The translations under genes and the position numbers were made by a program. Under the pieces are notes generated by a model. That model worked only from the letters and a program-made list of their open reading frames with translations, was not told where the DNA came from and searched no databases. A DNA stretch of 64,000 nt from JAJRQY01 sp965224435 (GTDB lineage Bacteria; Actinomycetota; Acidimicrobiia; Acidimicrobiales; SZUA-35). The stretch lies in contig OZ245048.1 of the NCBI GenBank assembly GCA_965224435.1, positions 3,162,001 to 3,226,000 on the forward strand. The letters run 5' to 3'. Positions 36,218 through 44,804 of the stretch are shown piece by piece (position 1 is the first letter of the stretch; every line of letters begins with the position of its first letter).

Positions 36218-38492
36218 TTCCTGCCTCCTTCAACTTGGCTTGCACCCGGGTTGGGGTGAGGGGGAATTCGTCGAACCAGACTCCGGTGGCGTCATGCATA
36301 GCCGCCACGATTGCTGGTGCATAGGGGATAAAAGGCATCTCCGACATGCCACGAACGCCAAACGGTCCGCGAGGGTCGGGAATCTCCAGCAATACCGTTC
36401 GCACCTCTTCGGGGATGTCGCCGATGCCGGGTATGAGATAGCCACTGAGGCGAGGGTTCTTGACCCTCCCCTCTTCTACGATCAGGTTCTCGGAGATGGC
36501 GTAGCCGTGGGCTTGAATGATGGCTCCTTCGACCTGCCCAACAACCAGGTCGTGGTTGATGATTCGGCCAACATCGATGGCACAGACAACGTCATGCACG
36601 GTGATGTGTCCGGTCTCAGTGTCGACGGTGAGGTCGACTGACTCGGCTACATAGCCGTAGGCGAAGTTGGGTTGGGTTGGTGCTCCTTCGGGGTCCAAGG
36701 CCTCGGTCGGTGGTGGTACATAGCGGAACTCACCAATGGCTGGACGGTCACCGGCCAGCCAGGCTTCTTGGGCTTTTTCGGCCGCACCCAGGATGGCGTT
36801 GCCCGTCATCCAGCTGAGTCGTGATGCCGAAGCCGATCCCGAGTCGCCGGTAGTGGCGGTGTCGGAGAAGGTTGCACTGAAGTCCTCGAAGGCCAGGCCG
36901 GTTGCTTCAGCTGCCATTTGCACAAAGGCGGTGTGGGCCCCTTGCCCAACGTCAGCACCGGCCAGGAACACCTCACCGCGAGTCGGGTCAGTCTGGCTCG
37001 AGCCCTTGTCTGGGTCCAGCTCGCCGTGGAGGATGATTTTGGCTTCGGATCGTTCGGGGAAACCGAAGGAGAATCCGATGTTCTTGTAGGCACACGCCAT
37101 GCCTCGGCCTCGCCGTATCGAGCCAGTGGCCAGAGGCAGCGAAGCAAAGGAGGGGTTCGGTTTTGCTTCGCCCAGCGAACTGGTCCAGGCAGCGGCATCG
37201 GCGCAGGCGTCGACTACTTCTCCGATGGACACTCCCAACGGGAGCACAGTGCCGGTGATGCCGACGGATCCGTCGGTCAGTAGATTCTTGCGTCTGATCT
37301 CGACCGGGTCGATTCCGCAGGCTTCGGCCAGCTTGTTCATCTGACACTCAGAAACAAAGGAACCTTGCGGGCCGCCAAAACCGCGGAAAGCACCGCCGGG
37401 AATGGCATTGGTATAGACCGCGTTGGAGTCGATTCTGGCTGCCGGAATGTTGTAGGGCCCAGACACCGACAGGTGGAGGTTTCCCAGCACCTTGTTCGTG
37501 GTGTAGTTGTAGGCACCGGCATCCAGGTACGAGTCGGCTTCGACGCCGAGGATCATGCCATCCGAGGTTGCCGCCCAACGGGTTGTGACCTTGCCCCGAT
37601 GCCGCTTGTGATGGCCAACGATTGATTCTTCACGATTCCATTCCGAACGGACCGGTCGATTGATCCCGGCCTCTCGCAAGGCCTTGACCGCGAGAGCCAC
37701 CACGATCTGGAGGCTCATATCTTCCTTGCCACCAAAGGCTCCACCGATGGCACGGTAGATCACCCGGATCTGATCCATGGGTAGGCCGAGTGAGTGAGCG
37801 ATCTGCTCCTGGTCTTCGTGGGTCCACTGCCCAGCGGTCTCAACCGTGATGCGTCCCTCATCATCAACGGAGCCAACCGATACTTCGGTTTGAAGGAAGG
37901 CGTGCTCCTGATAAGGCAGTTCGTAACTGCCTTCAATGATGACGTCGGCCTGGGCGAAGGCTTCGGCTACGTCACCCTTGCGGATCACGATGTTGTAGTA
38001 GAGATTGGAGTCGGCATCTGCTTCCGGGTGAACCAGGTAGGCGTCATCAGCCATGGCCGCTTCGATGTCGGCGATGAGGGGAAGCTGTTCCCATTCAGCA
38101 TTGATCAGCAGAGCAGCCTGATCGCAGATCTCGGTGGTCTCAGCCACGATGATGGCCAGATGGTCGGCTTCCCAGCGGGATACATCATGAGGCACCGAGT
38201 TGGTGGCTGTCCCGGACTTACCGGGGCTGGCTGGGCCGACCAGGACCGGCTGGTCAGGCATGGTCAAGCCATAGTTGTTGACCGGCACGTCGGCCGCTGT
38301 CAAAACAAGGACGACTCCATCCAACGCTTCAGCAGCAGACACGTCAAGCTTGGTGATGCGGGCGTGCGGCTCGTTAGTGAACACTGCTTTGGCGTGGAGC
38401 AGATTGTCGTACTTGTAGTCACCGGCGTAGAGGGTTTTGCCGGTGGTCTTGCCCGGCGCATCAGGCTTGAGTTGGGAGTCTCCGAGAGTCAT
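36210..38492 (-). CDS. Molybdenum hydroxylase large subunit (XdhD-like)
   Basis: About 760 aa. Xanthine-oxidase-family molybdopterin-binding subunit: GKTLYAGDYKYDNLLHA at the start, AIGGAFGGKEDMSL, GGAFRGFGGPQG, GADVGQGAHTAF and GVRGMSEMPFIP, whose Glu is the expected catalytic base. Cofactor is probably Mo-MCD; the E. coli counterpart is proposed to carry labile selenium, but no yqeB/yqeC-type gene is seen here. The ATG at 38492 overlaps the preceding stop (ATGA). A longer frame to 38561 lies inside that gene and is not used. The ring hydroxylated is unknown, with purines the leading guess. Confidence 0.87.
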   Translation of the reverse strand: MTLGDSQLKPDAPGKTTGKTLYAGDYKYDNLLHAKAVFTNEPHARITKLDVSAAEALDGVVLVLTAADVPVNNYGLTMPDQPVLVGPASPGKSGTATNSVPHDVSRWEADHLAIIVAETTEICDQAALLINAEWEQLPLIADIEAAMADDAYLVHPEADADSNLYYNIVIRKGDVAEAFAQADVIIEGSYELPYQEHAFLQTEVSVGSVDDEGRITVETAGQWTHEDQEQIAHSLGLPMDQIRVIYRAIGGAFGGKEDMSLQIVVALAVKALREAGINRPVRSEWNREESIVGHHKRHRGKVTTRWAATSDGMILGVEADSYLDAGAYNYTTNKVLGNLHLSVSGPYNIPAARIDSNAVYTNAIPGGAFRGFGGPQGSFVSECQMNKLAEACGIDPVEIRRKNLLTDGSVGITGTVLPLGVSIGEVVDACADAAAWTSSLGEAKPNPSFASLPLATGSIRRGRGMACAYKNIGFSFGFPERSEAKIILHGELDPDKGSSQTDPTRGEVFLAGADVGQGAHTAFVQMAAEATGLAFEDFSATFSDTATTGDSGSASASRLSWMTGNAILGAAEKAQEAWLAGDRPAIGEFRYVPPPTEALDPEGAPTQPNFAYGYVAESVDLTVDTETGHITVHDVVCAIDVGRIINHDLVVGQVEGAIIQAHGYAISENLIVEEGRVKNPRLSGYLIPGIGDIPEEVRTVLLEIPDPRGPFGVRGMSEMPFIPYAPAIVAAMHDATGVWFDEFPLTPTRVQAKLKEAGNV

Positions 38493-39976
38493 TTGCTGCC
38501 CCCGGCATCGGCTTTCTGTAAGTTGCCGACGGCTTTCTCGATGGCGTAGTAGCCGGTGCAACGGCAGAGGTTGCCCGACAGGCCGAGCTTCATCTGCTCA
38601 GCCGATGGTGTGCCTTGTCCTGACGCATCGGCATCTGACTGAAGCGAGGCTGCAGCCATCACATAGCCGGGAATGCAATAGCCGCATTGCACCGCAGCCT
38701 TGTCCACAAAACTCTGCTGGGTCGGATGCAGCTCAGCGTTCGTTTCGGAGGTGTCGGCGGGGGCCAGGCCTTCGATTGTCGTGATCGTCGCGCCGTCGAC
38801 CCGTCCGGCTGGGACCAGGCAACTGAGCACCGAGGTGCCATTGAGGTAAACGGTGCAAGCACCACACTCGCCTTCGGCGCAGCCTTCCTTGGTTCCGGTG
38901 AGTTCGACTTCATCGCGTAGCCAGTCCAGCATCGAGCCTGGTGTCCACGACGCAGACACAGTTTCGCCATTGATGGTGGCCGCTATGTCATTACCATCTT
39001 GTAGGGACCCGGAAACCCCATCAGCCAACACGATCGGGCCGCCGAGAACGGGAATGGATTTGGGAAACGCAACCTGCTGTTCGTTGGCAGCCAGGGCTTG
39101 CAGGGTCCGTCGGACCATGACGCCTATCAGGTCGACGCGATAGTCAGCAGTCGCTCGCAGGTCATCAATAGGGCTGACCGAGGCCTGGGCCAGAGTAGCT
39201 GCCTGTGCAATCCGTTCGGTTGTGAGTTTGTGTCCAACCAGAAGCTGTTCAACGTCGGGAAGGCGGACAATGGTTGGCGCCACGCTGCCAAGGGCCAGCC
39301 GGGCTTCGCAGACAGTGTCGCCCTCAAAGTCCAGTACAGCAGCTAGGTGCACAACCGAGATGGCTTGGGCTCGACGGAGGCCAAGCTTGACGAAGAGTCC
39401 GCGTTCGTTTGCACTAAGTGAACGGAAGGAGATACCCGTGACCATCTCGTCATCGGCCATCACGGTCTTGCGAACACCGGTGTGGAAGTCGGCCAGAGCA
39501 ACGGAGCGAATGCCACGTTCGGAAGCCAGGGTGATGTCGGCTTCAAGGACTCGCAGGGCCGAGATGGTGTCATTAGCCGGGCTGGCCGTGACGATATTTC
39601 CAACGATGGTGGCCCGGTTACGCAGGGCAGGTGACCCAACTTCGAGACAGGCTTGGGCCAGAGGCAGGCCGCTGGCGACGACCACTGGACTGGTTGCCGC
39701 TTGATTGTGGGTGACCAAGGGGCCAAGGTTGACGCGGTCCTTGGCTTCATAAATTGCGTCCATCCCTTCGATCCGGCTGATGTCGATCAGGACTTCAACT
39801 TCGGTCCGGACCCGCCGATCCATCTCCAGCATGAGGTCGGTGCCTCCAGCAATGATTCTGGCCTTGGGGCCATGTTCGGTGAGAAAGCGCAGGACTTCTT
39901 CGATGGAGCCCGCGTTGATATGGGTTGTCGCCCGGTGGGGCGCAAGTTGCACGTCGTGGACGGCAAAGACGGTCAT
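38489..39976 (-). CDS. Molybdenum hydroxylase FAD and 2Fe-2S subunit (fused)
   Basis: 495 aa. Residues 1-270 are the CoxM/YgfM-type FAD domain (ARIIAGGTDLMLEM, GSPALRNRATIVGNIVTASP). From about 330 onward come two 2Fe-2S motifs: CAEGECGACTVYLNG with a later Cys, and QCGYCIPGYV with GNLCRCTGYYAI. In E. coli the 2Fe-2S part is fused to XdhD instead; in CO dehydrogenases it is a separate subunit. The ATG at 39976 follows GGAGAG at good spacing, so it is preferred to a TTG at 40054. First gene of the minus-strand cluster, divergent from the lipoprotein at 40150. Confidence 0.87.
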   Translation of the reverse strand: MTVFAVHDVQLAPHRATTHINAGSIEEVLRFLTEHGPKARIIAGGTDLMLEMDRRVRTEVEVLIDISRIEGMDAIYEAKDRVNLGPLVTHNQAATSPVVVASGLPLAQACLEVGSPALRNRATIVGNIVTASPANDTISALRVLEADITLASERGIRSVALADFHTGVRKTVMADDEMVTGISFRSLSANERGLFVKLGLRRAQAISVVHLAAVLDFEGDTVCEARLALGSVAPTIVRLPDVEQLLVGHKLTTERIAQAATLAQASVSPIDDLRATADYRVDLIGVMVRRTLQALAANEQQVAFPKSIPVLGGPIVLADGVSGSLQDGNDIAATINGETVSASWTPGSMLDWLRDEVELTGTKEGCAEGECGACTVYLNGTSVLSCLVPAGRVDGATITTIEGLAPADTSETNAELHPTQQSFVDKAAVQCGYCIPGYVMAAASLQSDADASGQGTPSAEQMKLGLSGNLCRCTGYYAIEKAVGNLQKADAGGSK

Positions 39977-40149
39977 TGACTCTCCGAATGGCGGATGGCT
40001 AACAAGCTCCCTATCTTCCCAGACTTCATCCGTGTCATCAACGACACTGGTCAATATTTCAACAATTTGTCAACCTTCTAGATGCGAGGCTTGATTCGTC
40101 GTAGAGCAAATCGCACCGACTGAACACTGCCCAGGTAGCGTTCCCGCTG

Positions 40150-40734
40150 ATGTCCGCACGCCGCCCCCAGTATCTGATCAGAACCCGGATCTGGCCAGGC
40201 CTGTTGTTGACAATCGTCGTCTTCACCTCCGCATGTGGGGCCGCTAGCAGCGGAGACGACGAGCTTCCACCGAGCGACTCACCCTCACCATCGGAGCTGG
40301 CTGTGCAAGTGCCCGGCGGGGGTATCGGAGTGTTCGACGGCAACTGGGTTCTGACTGAGGCCGCCGTTTCTGGCCAACCAGAGACTGAGGGTCGGCCGCT
40401 CGCCGAACTCGTCGTCTTGTTTGAGGTTGATGATTCGACTTCAACCCTCGTGGTCCACACCAACTGTCACGAGCGTTCGGGCTCTTACACCTTCAGCCCG
40501 GACCACTCGGCCTCAATCTCGCTTCCTGGCTCAACGACCCAAACCTGTGACACCACCGCCGCAGCGTTTGAAGACCTCGCCGTGCGTCTATTGGAATCAG
40601 TCACTGGCTGGGAACGCTCCGACGACAAGCTGACACTCTTTGCCGACCCGAGGACTAGCGACGAGACCACCTCAGCATCTAGCCCGCCGGAGAATCCGTT
40701 TCCGGCGACGCTGGTTTTCCACCTGGTCGAGTAA
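40150..40734 (+). CDS. META-domain-like (HslJ-like) lipoprotein
   Basis: 194 aa. Signal segment with VVFTSAC lipobox, then an Asp/Pro/Ser linker. The domain from about residue 60 has the META/HslJ pattern: FDGNWVLTEA, HTNCHERSGSYTF, and LLESVTGWERSDDKLTLF. META proteins are small secreted barrels, several linked to stress or heat-shock resistance; no function can be assigned here. Its 3' end overlaps the convergent methyltransferase gene by 56 bp. Confidence 0.7.
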   Translation: MSARRPQYLIRTRIWPGLLLTIVVFTSACGAASSGDDELPPSDSPSPSELAVQVPGGGIGVFDGNWVLTEAAVSGQPETEGRPLAELVVLFEVDDSTSTLVVHTNCHERSGSYTFSPDHSASISLPGSTTQTCDTTAAAFEDLAVRLLESVTGWERSDDKLTLFADPRTSDETTSASSPPENPFPATLVFHLVE

Positions 40735-41815
40735 GCACCGTCACCTTCAAGCCACCATGGCCAAAGCCTGTTAGCGGTTTGAGTCGGCGATCGGTGTTGA
40801 CGGCCAAACGACGATCCGGCGTCACCACTGTCAATTCCCACTCGGGCCGCTTCTCTCGTAAAACGGTGCCGAAACGCTGATAAAGGGAGGTGAGGTCACC
40901 GTCACCGACCCGCTTGCCGTAGGGCGGATTGGTGCAAACCAGCCCTTGACCATCACGGGGGCTGATGTCGGACACAACTGCCTCGCGGATGTCCATGATG
41001 TCGGCCACTCCGGCCCGTTTGGCGTTGGCCATGGTGGAAGCAACTGCTCCGGCGTCACGATCGGAGGCCTCGATGGTGATCGAACCTTCGTTCTCTTCGC
41101 TGGCGGCGCTCTTGGCCGCGGCATTCACACTGGCCCACGCGCCTGGTTCGAACTCCGGCCAATTCTGAAAGGCGAAGTCGCGCTTGCCTCCTGGCGGAAG
41201 ACCCTTGGCGATCAGGGCAGCTTCGATTGCAATCGTGCCAGATCCGCAGAATGGATCCAGCATTGGGGCTTCTCCAGTCCAACCCGAAGCCATGAGCATT
41301 CCTGCGGCCATAGTCGGGCGGATGGGGGCAACTCCAATCTCAGTACGCCAGCCTCGATGGTTGAGCGGTGTGCCGCCAGCATCGACAGAGATAGTGACCT
41401 GATCCCGGTCAAAGCGGACCACGAAGGGCTGGGTTGGCTCGCCAATGGAGGGTGGGCCGACAATCTGATGCAGTCGCTGAGCGATGGCATCGGTGTGATA
41501 GAGCTTGGACTTGTGGCAAGTGATGCGAAATTCAGCTCGGTGATCGCTGGGGATCCAACGTTTCCAGTCCAACTCATCGGCCCGTTCTTGCAGGTGGGCG
41601 AAGTCCGTCGCTCGGAATGAGGCAACTCGGACCAGGATCCGTGAGGCGGTCCGAGTCCAAAGGTTGGCGGCATAAAGCTGGCGGTTATTGCATCGAAACT
41701 CGACGACTCCTGAGGCGCCCTTCTTCGGCTTGATGCCCAAAGCACGAAGCTCGGCTTCACACAGGACTTCGAGCCCAGGAGTACAGATGGCGGCGGCCTC
41801 ATGGCGAATTGGCAT
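40679..41815 (-). CDS. THUMP-type 23S rRNA guanine-N2 methyltransferase
   Basis: 378 aa. An N-terminal ferredoxin-like and THUMP region (AAAICTPGLEVLCEAELRALG, then residues to about 160) precedes a Rossmann methyltransferase domain with DPFCGSGTIAIEAALIA for SAM binding and catalytic CTNPPYGKRVG. This is the RlmL/TrmN layout that modifies guanine N2 of rRNA or tRNA; the exact base is unproven. The ATG at 41815 is chosen; the frame extends to 41923 but the extra Cys-rich leader does not fit the family. Confidence 0.85.
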   Translation of the reverse strand: MPIRHEAAAICTPGLEVLCEAELRALGIKPKKGASGVVEFRCNNRQLYAANLWTRTASRILVRVASFRATDFAHLQERADELDWKRWIPSDHRAEFRITCHKSKLYHTDAIAQRLHQIVGPPSIGEPTQPFVVRFDRDQVTISVDAGGTPLNHRGWRTEIGVAPIRPTMAAGMLMASGWTGEAPMLDPFCGSGTIAIEAALIAKGLPPGGKRDFAFQNWPEFEPGAWASVNAAAKSAASEENEGSITIEASDRDAGAVASTMANAKRAGVADIMDIREAVVSDISPRDGQGLVCTNPPYGKRVGDGDLTSLYQRFGTVLREKRPEWELTVVTPDRRLAVNTDRRLKPLTGFGHGGLKVTVLTRPGGKPASPETDSPAG

Positions 41816-41929
41816 GAGGCAAGGATCGCAGCAACCCGGTGCGTTCCCACTCACATATTCAGCAAGTCTTGGATCGGTGTGACTTCCATGAGTTGAGCAC
41901 GCCTGACAGCAATGTGGGATCATTGCCAG

Positions 41930-42184
41930 ATGTCAATACTCATAGCCCTCGTAGTTGGACTCCTTGCCGGATTGATTGCCCGGGCCATCATTCCTGGCAC
42001 CCAGAAGTTGGGTTGTATCGGAACCTCTCTCCTGGGAATCGTGGGCTCCGTCGTTGGCGGCACCCTGTGGAACGTGCTGACCGGTAGCGGATTGGACTTC
42101 ACCAAGGCTGGCTTCCTTGGCTCAATCATCGGCGCGGTGATCGTATTGATGGTGGCCAAGAAGTTTGGACGGTTCGCTGACTAG
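41930..42184 (+). CDS. GlsB/YeaQ/YmgE small membrane protein
   Basis: 84 aa with three glycine-rich helices: LIALVVGLLAGLIARAIIPG, GTSLLGIVGSVVGGTL and FLGSIIGAVIVLMVAKKF. This is the transglycosylase-associated family, which includes general-stress membrane proteins. No enzymatic residues are expected. The ATG at 41930 is the family-like start. Confidence 0.85.
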   Translation: MSILIALVVGLLAGLIARAIIPGTQKLGCIGTSLLGIVGSVVGGTLWNVLTGSGLDFTKAGFLGSIIGAVIVLMVAKKFGRFAD

Positions 42185-42348
42185 TCGGTCTGGCCCGTTG
42201 CCAAGCCAGTCAAGAAGAATCCCGTCGATGAGTTGGCCCGGCCAACCTGCTGACCCACCGGAAACTAGACTACCCCGCGGTTCGCCCTACATTTTTGAAG
42301 GGCTTTTGCCGATAGTCCAGAATTCACTCAAGAGGGAAGAGTTAGAAC

Positions 42349-43089
42349 ATGGTAATTCACAGCAGTTTGGCCGAGTACGGAGAGATCCCAGCCGGAGAAC
42401 AACAGTTTCAATTGCAGAACAAGAAACTATTGCGGATCAGCTTGGCTCACGGCCAGGTCGAAGCCAAAACCGGATCAATGGTTGCGTATCAAGGAGCTGC
42501 CACCTTTGAGAATAAGGGATCTGGAGGCCTGGGCAAGATGTTGAAAAAGGCTACGACGGGTGAAGGCGTCGACATGATGCATTGTGCGGGGTCCGGTGAG
42601 GTCTTTCTCGCCGACCAGAGCGCCGACATTCAGGTCTTGTACCTGGAGAACGACATGGTCAGTGTGAACGGCGCCAACATTCTCGCCTTCTCAAGCTCAA
42701 TCAAGTGGGACATCAAGAAAATTGGCAGTGGCATGGCTGGAGCGATGGCAGGCGGCCGGTACAACGTGACTCTCACTGGTTCGGGCTACGTCGCCATCAC
42801 CACCGATGGGCCCCCGGTCATGCTCGACGTGGCTGGAGGCAACACGTTCGGTGATCCAAATGCGGTTGTCATGTGGAGTGGCGGCGTAGTGATGAATCTC
42901 AAGACCGATACCACTGGTGGACTCAAATCACTGGCTCGCGGCGGATCCGGTGAGACCTTCCAGATGGACTTCCAAGGAGAAGGCTTCGTTCTGATTCAGC
43001 CTTCCGAGGGTCCCGCTGGCGGAGCTGGAGCGGGCGGCTCAACCGGTGGTGGTGGCGGCGGATTGCTCGGCGCTCTCACCAACAGCTAG
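42349..43089 (+). CDS. AIM24 family protein
   Basis: 246 aa. The beta-helix-like AIM24 fold (formerly DUF124) is evident: QNKKLLRISLAHGQVEAKTGSMVAYQG, AGSGEVFLADQSADI, YVAITTDG and FQMDFQGEGFVLIQP. The C-terminus is a Gly-rich tail (GGAGAGGSTGGGGGGLLG), as in many actinobacterial members. GAGGGAAGAG lies upstream of the ATG. Function is unknown; mitochondrial relatives affect membrane organisation. Confidence 0.82.
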   Translation: MVIHSSLAEYGEIPAGEQQFQLQNKKLLRISLAHGQVEAKTGSMVAYQGAATFENKGSGGLGKMLKKATTGEGVDMMHCAGSGEVFLADQSADIQVLYLENDMVSVNGANILAFSSSIKWDIKKIGSGMAGAMAGGRYNVTLTGSGYVAITTDGPPVMLDVAGGNTFGDPNAVVMWSGGVVMNLKTDTTGGLKSLARGGSGETFQMDFQGEGFVLIQPSEGPAGGAGAGGSTGGGGGGLLGALTNS

Positions 43090-43098
43090 GCACGACCG

Positions 43099-43131
43099 GT
43101 GGCCTTCGTCTTCTTCGGAGGCGAGGGCCAC
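43099..43131 (+). terminator. Stem-loop terminator after the AIM24 gene
   Basis: A 15-bp stem (three or four G-T pairs, no mismatch) with a 3-nt TTC loop begins 10 bp after the stop codon. There is no T-tract after it. Confidence 0.55.
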
Positions 43132-43235
43132 ATTGCACCAGCTGTCTCTCACCGAATTCGCTGATTCATCGATCCAGTTCATGAGGCGCGAACGTGGCCA
43201 TCAGTTTGATCGACACATTTGATACACACATAGGC

Positions 43236-43646
43236 ATGTCACTCGTCAAGATCAACGCCCTCGCTATCCCACCACAGGCCGGACCAGCGATGGTCGAGCG
43301 ATTTGAAGCCCAGGTTGAATCCCTAGCCACGGTCGCCGGGTTCGAGGGCTTCGAGCTGCTCCGCCCTACTGGAGAGGACGAGCCGCGCTGGTTTGTTTAC
43401 ACCCGTTGGGCGGATGAGGAATCATACCAAGCATGGCGAGATGGTGAGATGTTCGCCAAGAGCCACAAGGGTGATGGACCTCCAGCTGGTGGCGCTCCAG
43501 CTGGTGGACCTCCAGCAGGTGCCGAAGGTGACCGCCCTGGAGCACACTCCGGTGGTCATCCTGGAGGCGAACCTCCTGCTCGGCCAGGCAAGCCGACCTT
43601 GTTGGAGTTTGAAGTTGCAGTCTCAGCTGGGCCAGCCAACGTCTAG
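43236..43646 (+). CDS. MhuD-like antibiotic biosynthesis monooxygenase
   Basis: 136 aa from ATG 43236 (MSLVKINALAIP). The ABM fold closely follows mycobacterial haem-degrading MhuD: LVKINAL carries the conserved Asn, FEGFELLRP and RWFVYTRW follow, and YQAW carries the conserved Trp. The proximal His of MhuD lies nine residues after that Trp; here a His (FAKSHKG) is ten residues after it. A 40-residue Gly/Pro/Ala-rich segment then replaces the short MhuD loop before LLEFEVAVS. Haem monooxygenase activity is a reasonable guess. A frame from 43194 exists but the later ATG matches the family. Confidence 0.72.
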   Translation: MSLVKINALAIPPQAGPAMVERFEAQVESLATVAGFEGFELLRPTGEDEPRWFVYTRWADEESYQAWRDGEMFAKSHKGDGPPAGGAPAGGPPAGAEGDRPGAHSGGHPGGEPPARPGKPTLLEFEVAVSAGPANV

Positions 43647-43732
43647 ACCGCCAGGTCCAATCTGGTTCGGCTAGCTAACCACAGTTGTCGGAAACACATA
43701 CTTTTTCGTCGTTACACGATGCTCTTTCTTTG

Positions 43733-43782
43733 AGCTTTGTCGCGGCACCGACCCAATAGTGGGTCGGTAGGGCCACAAAGCT
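43733..43782. terminator. Composite stem-loop between convergent genes
   Basis: Outer stem AGCTTTGT/ACAAAGCT, a 6-nt internal loop on each side, inner stem ACCGACCC/GGGTCGGT and loop AATAGT. It lies between the MhuD-like stop (43646) and the nurA stop (43793), so it can serve both strands. Confidence 0.45.
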
Positions 43783-44366
43783 AAGACCTCAGCTAGCTGG
43801 CGGCCGCGATTCGCAGGGCCCGTTCCATCAGCTGGGGGTCCCCAAGACGACGGCGCAGCTCTCGTTCAAGCCCAGCAATGGGGTGCAGGTTTTGGGGCGC
43901 TCGTGTGTCCTTGTGTGGAGTACTGGCATAGCGAGGCAACGCTGCGCTGATCTCATCGGCTCGGCCGGCAGCATCTTCGGCTTGGCCGAGTCCGGCCAGC
44001 TCGATCCGAACCACTCCGCTCAACGGATGAGAGATTGGGCCAGGCAGACGCAGATACCAAGACCAGCGAGTGAACTGGCCTCCGATCAAGAAGACCGGAG
44101 TTCGCTGACCAGCGCCAAGTTGGCCAACCACCAGCTGCTGCTCATCGGGCAGGTACTGCACATGCTGGGTCTTGACATAGCCAACCGCGACCGCTGCCTC
44201 CCGGCCCCGCAAGGGGCCATCGAACACAATCATCTCGCCCGCTTCAGCTGGCACATCCAAGGATGTTTCGATTGCGGTCATATGACTATGCACGGCCAGG
44301 TTCATGGCCTGATTGACGTCGGTGTCAGGAGTGACAAGCACCGGACGCAGTTCATAGGTGCCGTGT

Positions 44367-44437
44367 CTTCCGGAGCGGCGGTGTAGAGCGCTCGCTCGAC
44401 CCGGGCAACGGCGACCCTGGCACTGTCCGCCCGACAG
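44367..44437. repeat. 71-bp direct duplication in nurA, copy 1
   Basis: Starts CTTCCGGAGCGGCGGTGTAG and ends CCGACAG. It is identical at all 71 positions to 44457-44527. Its length (2 mod 3) causes the frame change in nurA. Confidence 0.95.
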
Positions 44438-44456
44438 CTGGTCACGATGGGCCCGC

Positions 44457-44527
44457 CTTCCGGAGCGGCGGTGTAGAGCGCTCGCTCGACCCGGGCAACG
44501 GCGACCCTGGCACTGTCCGCCCGACAG
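44457..44527. repeat. 71-bp direct duplication in nurA, copy 2
   Basis: Second exact copy, separated from the first by 19 bp (44438-44456). In the sense direction this one comes first and reads into the ancestral sequence. Confidence 0.95.
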
Positions 44528-44804
44528 CGAACCGCTCCAGCGGCCACAGTGGCACAAACGCCTGGATAGGCCCGGCCGTCAGCCCCGGTGATCCATACCC
44601 GGGCATCGATCCGGCGCACGCCATCAACGAACAGGACCGATGTTGGCGGTTCCACATCGTCCGCCGGTTGGATTGGAGTCCAGTCATCAGATCGAACCTC
44701 GAGCCCAAGGTCGACCGGGTTACTGGCCTCCCCCATGGCGGTCTCATCTGCCGACACCCCATAGGACGGGTCCCAAGACTCAACAGCGAAGTTCATCGCG
44801 CCGG

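Noticed and set aside
36492..38560. Several long plus-strand frames over the molybdenum hydroxylase
   Set aside because: They are antisense to a complete protein with cofactor motifs and have no recognisable domains.
44302..44557. Programmed ribosomal frameshift in nurA
   Set aside because: No slippery heptamer is present and the exact 71-bp duplication explains the shift by itself.
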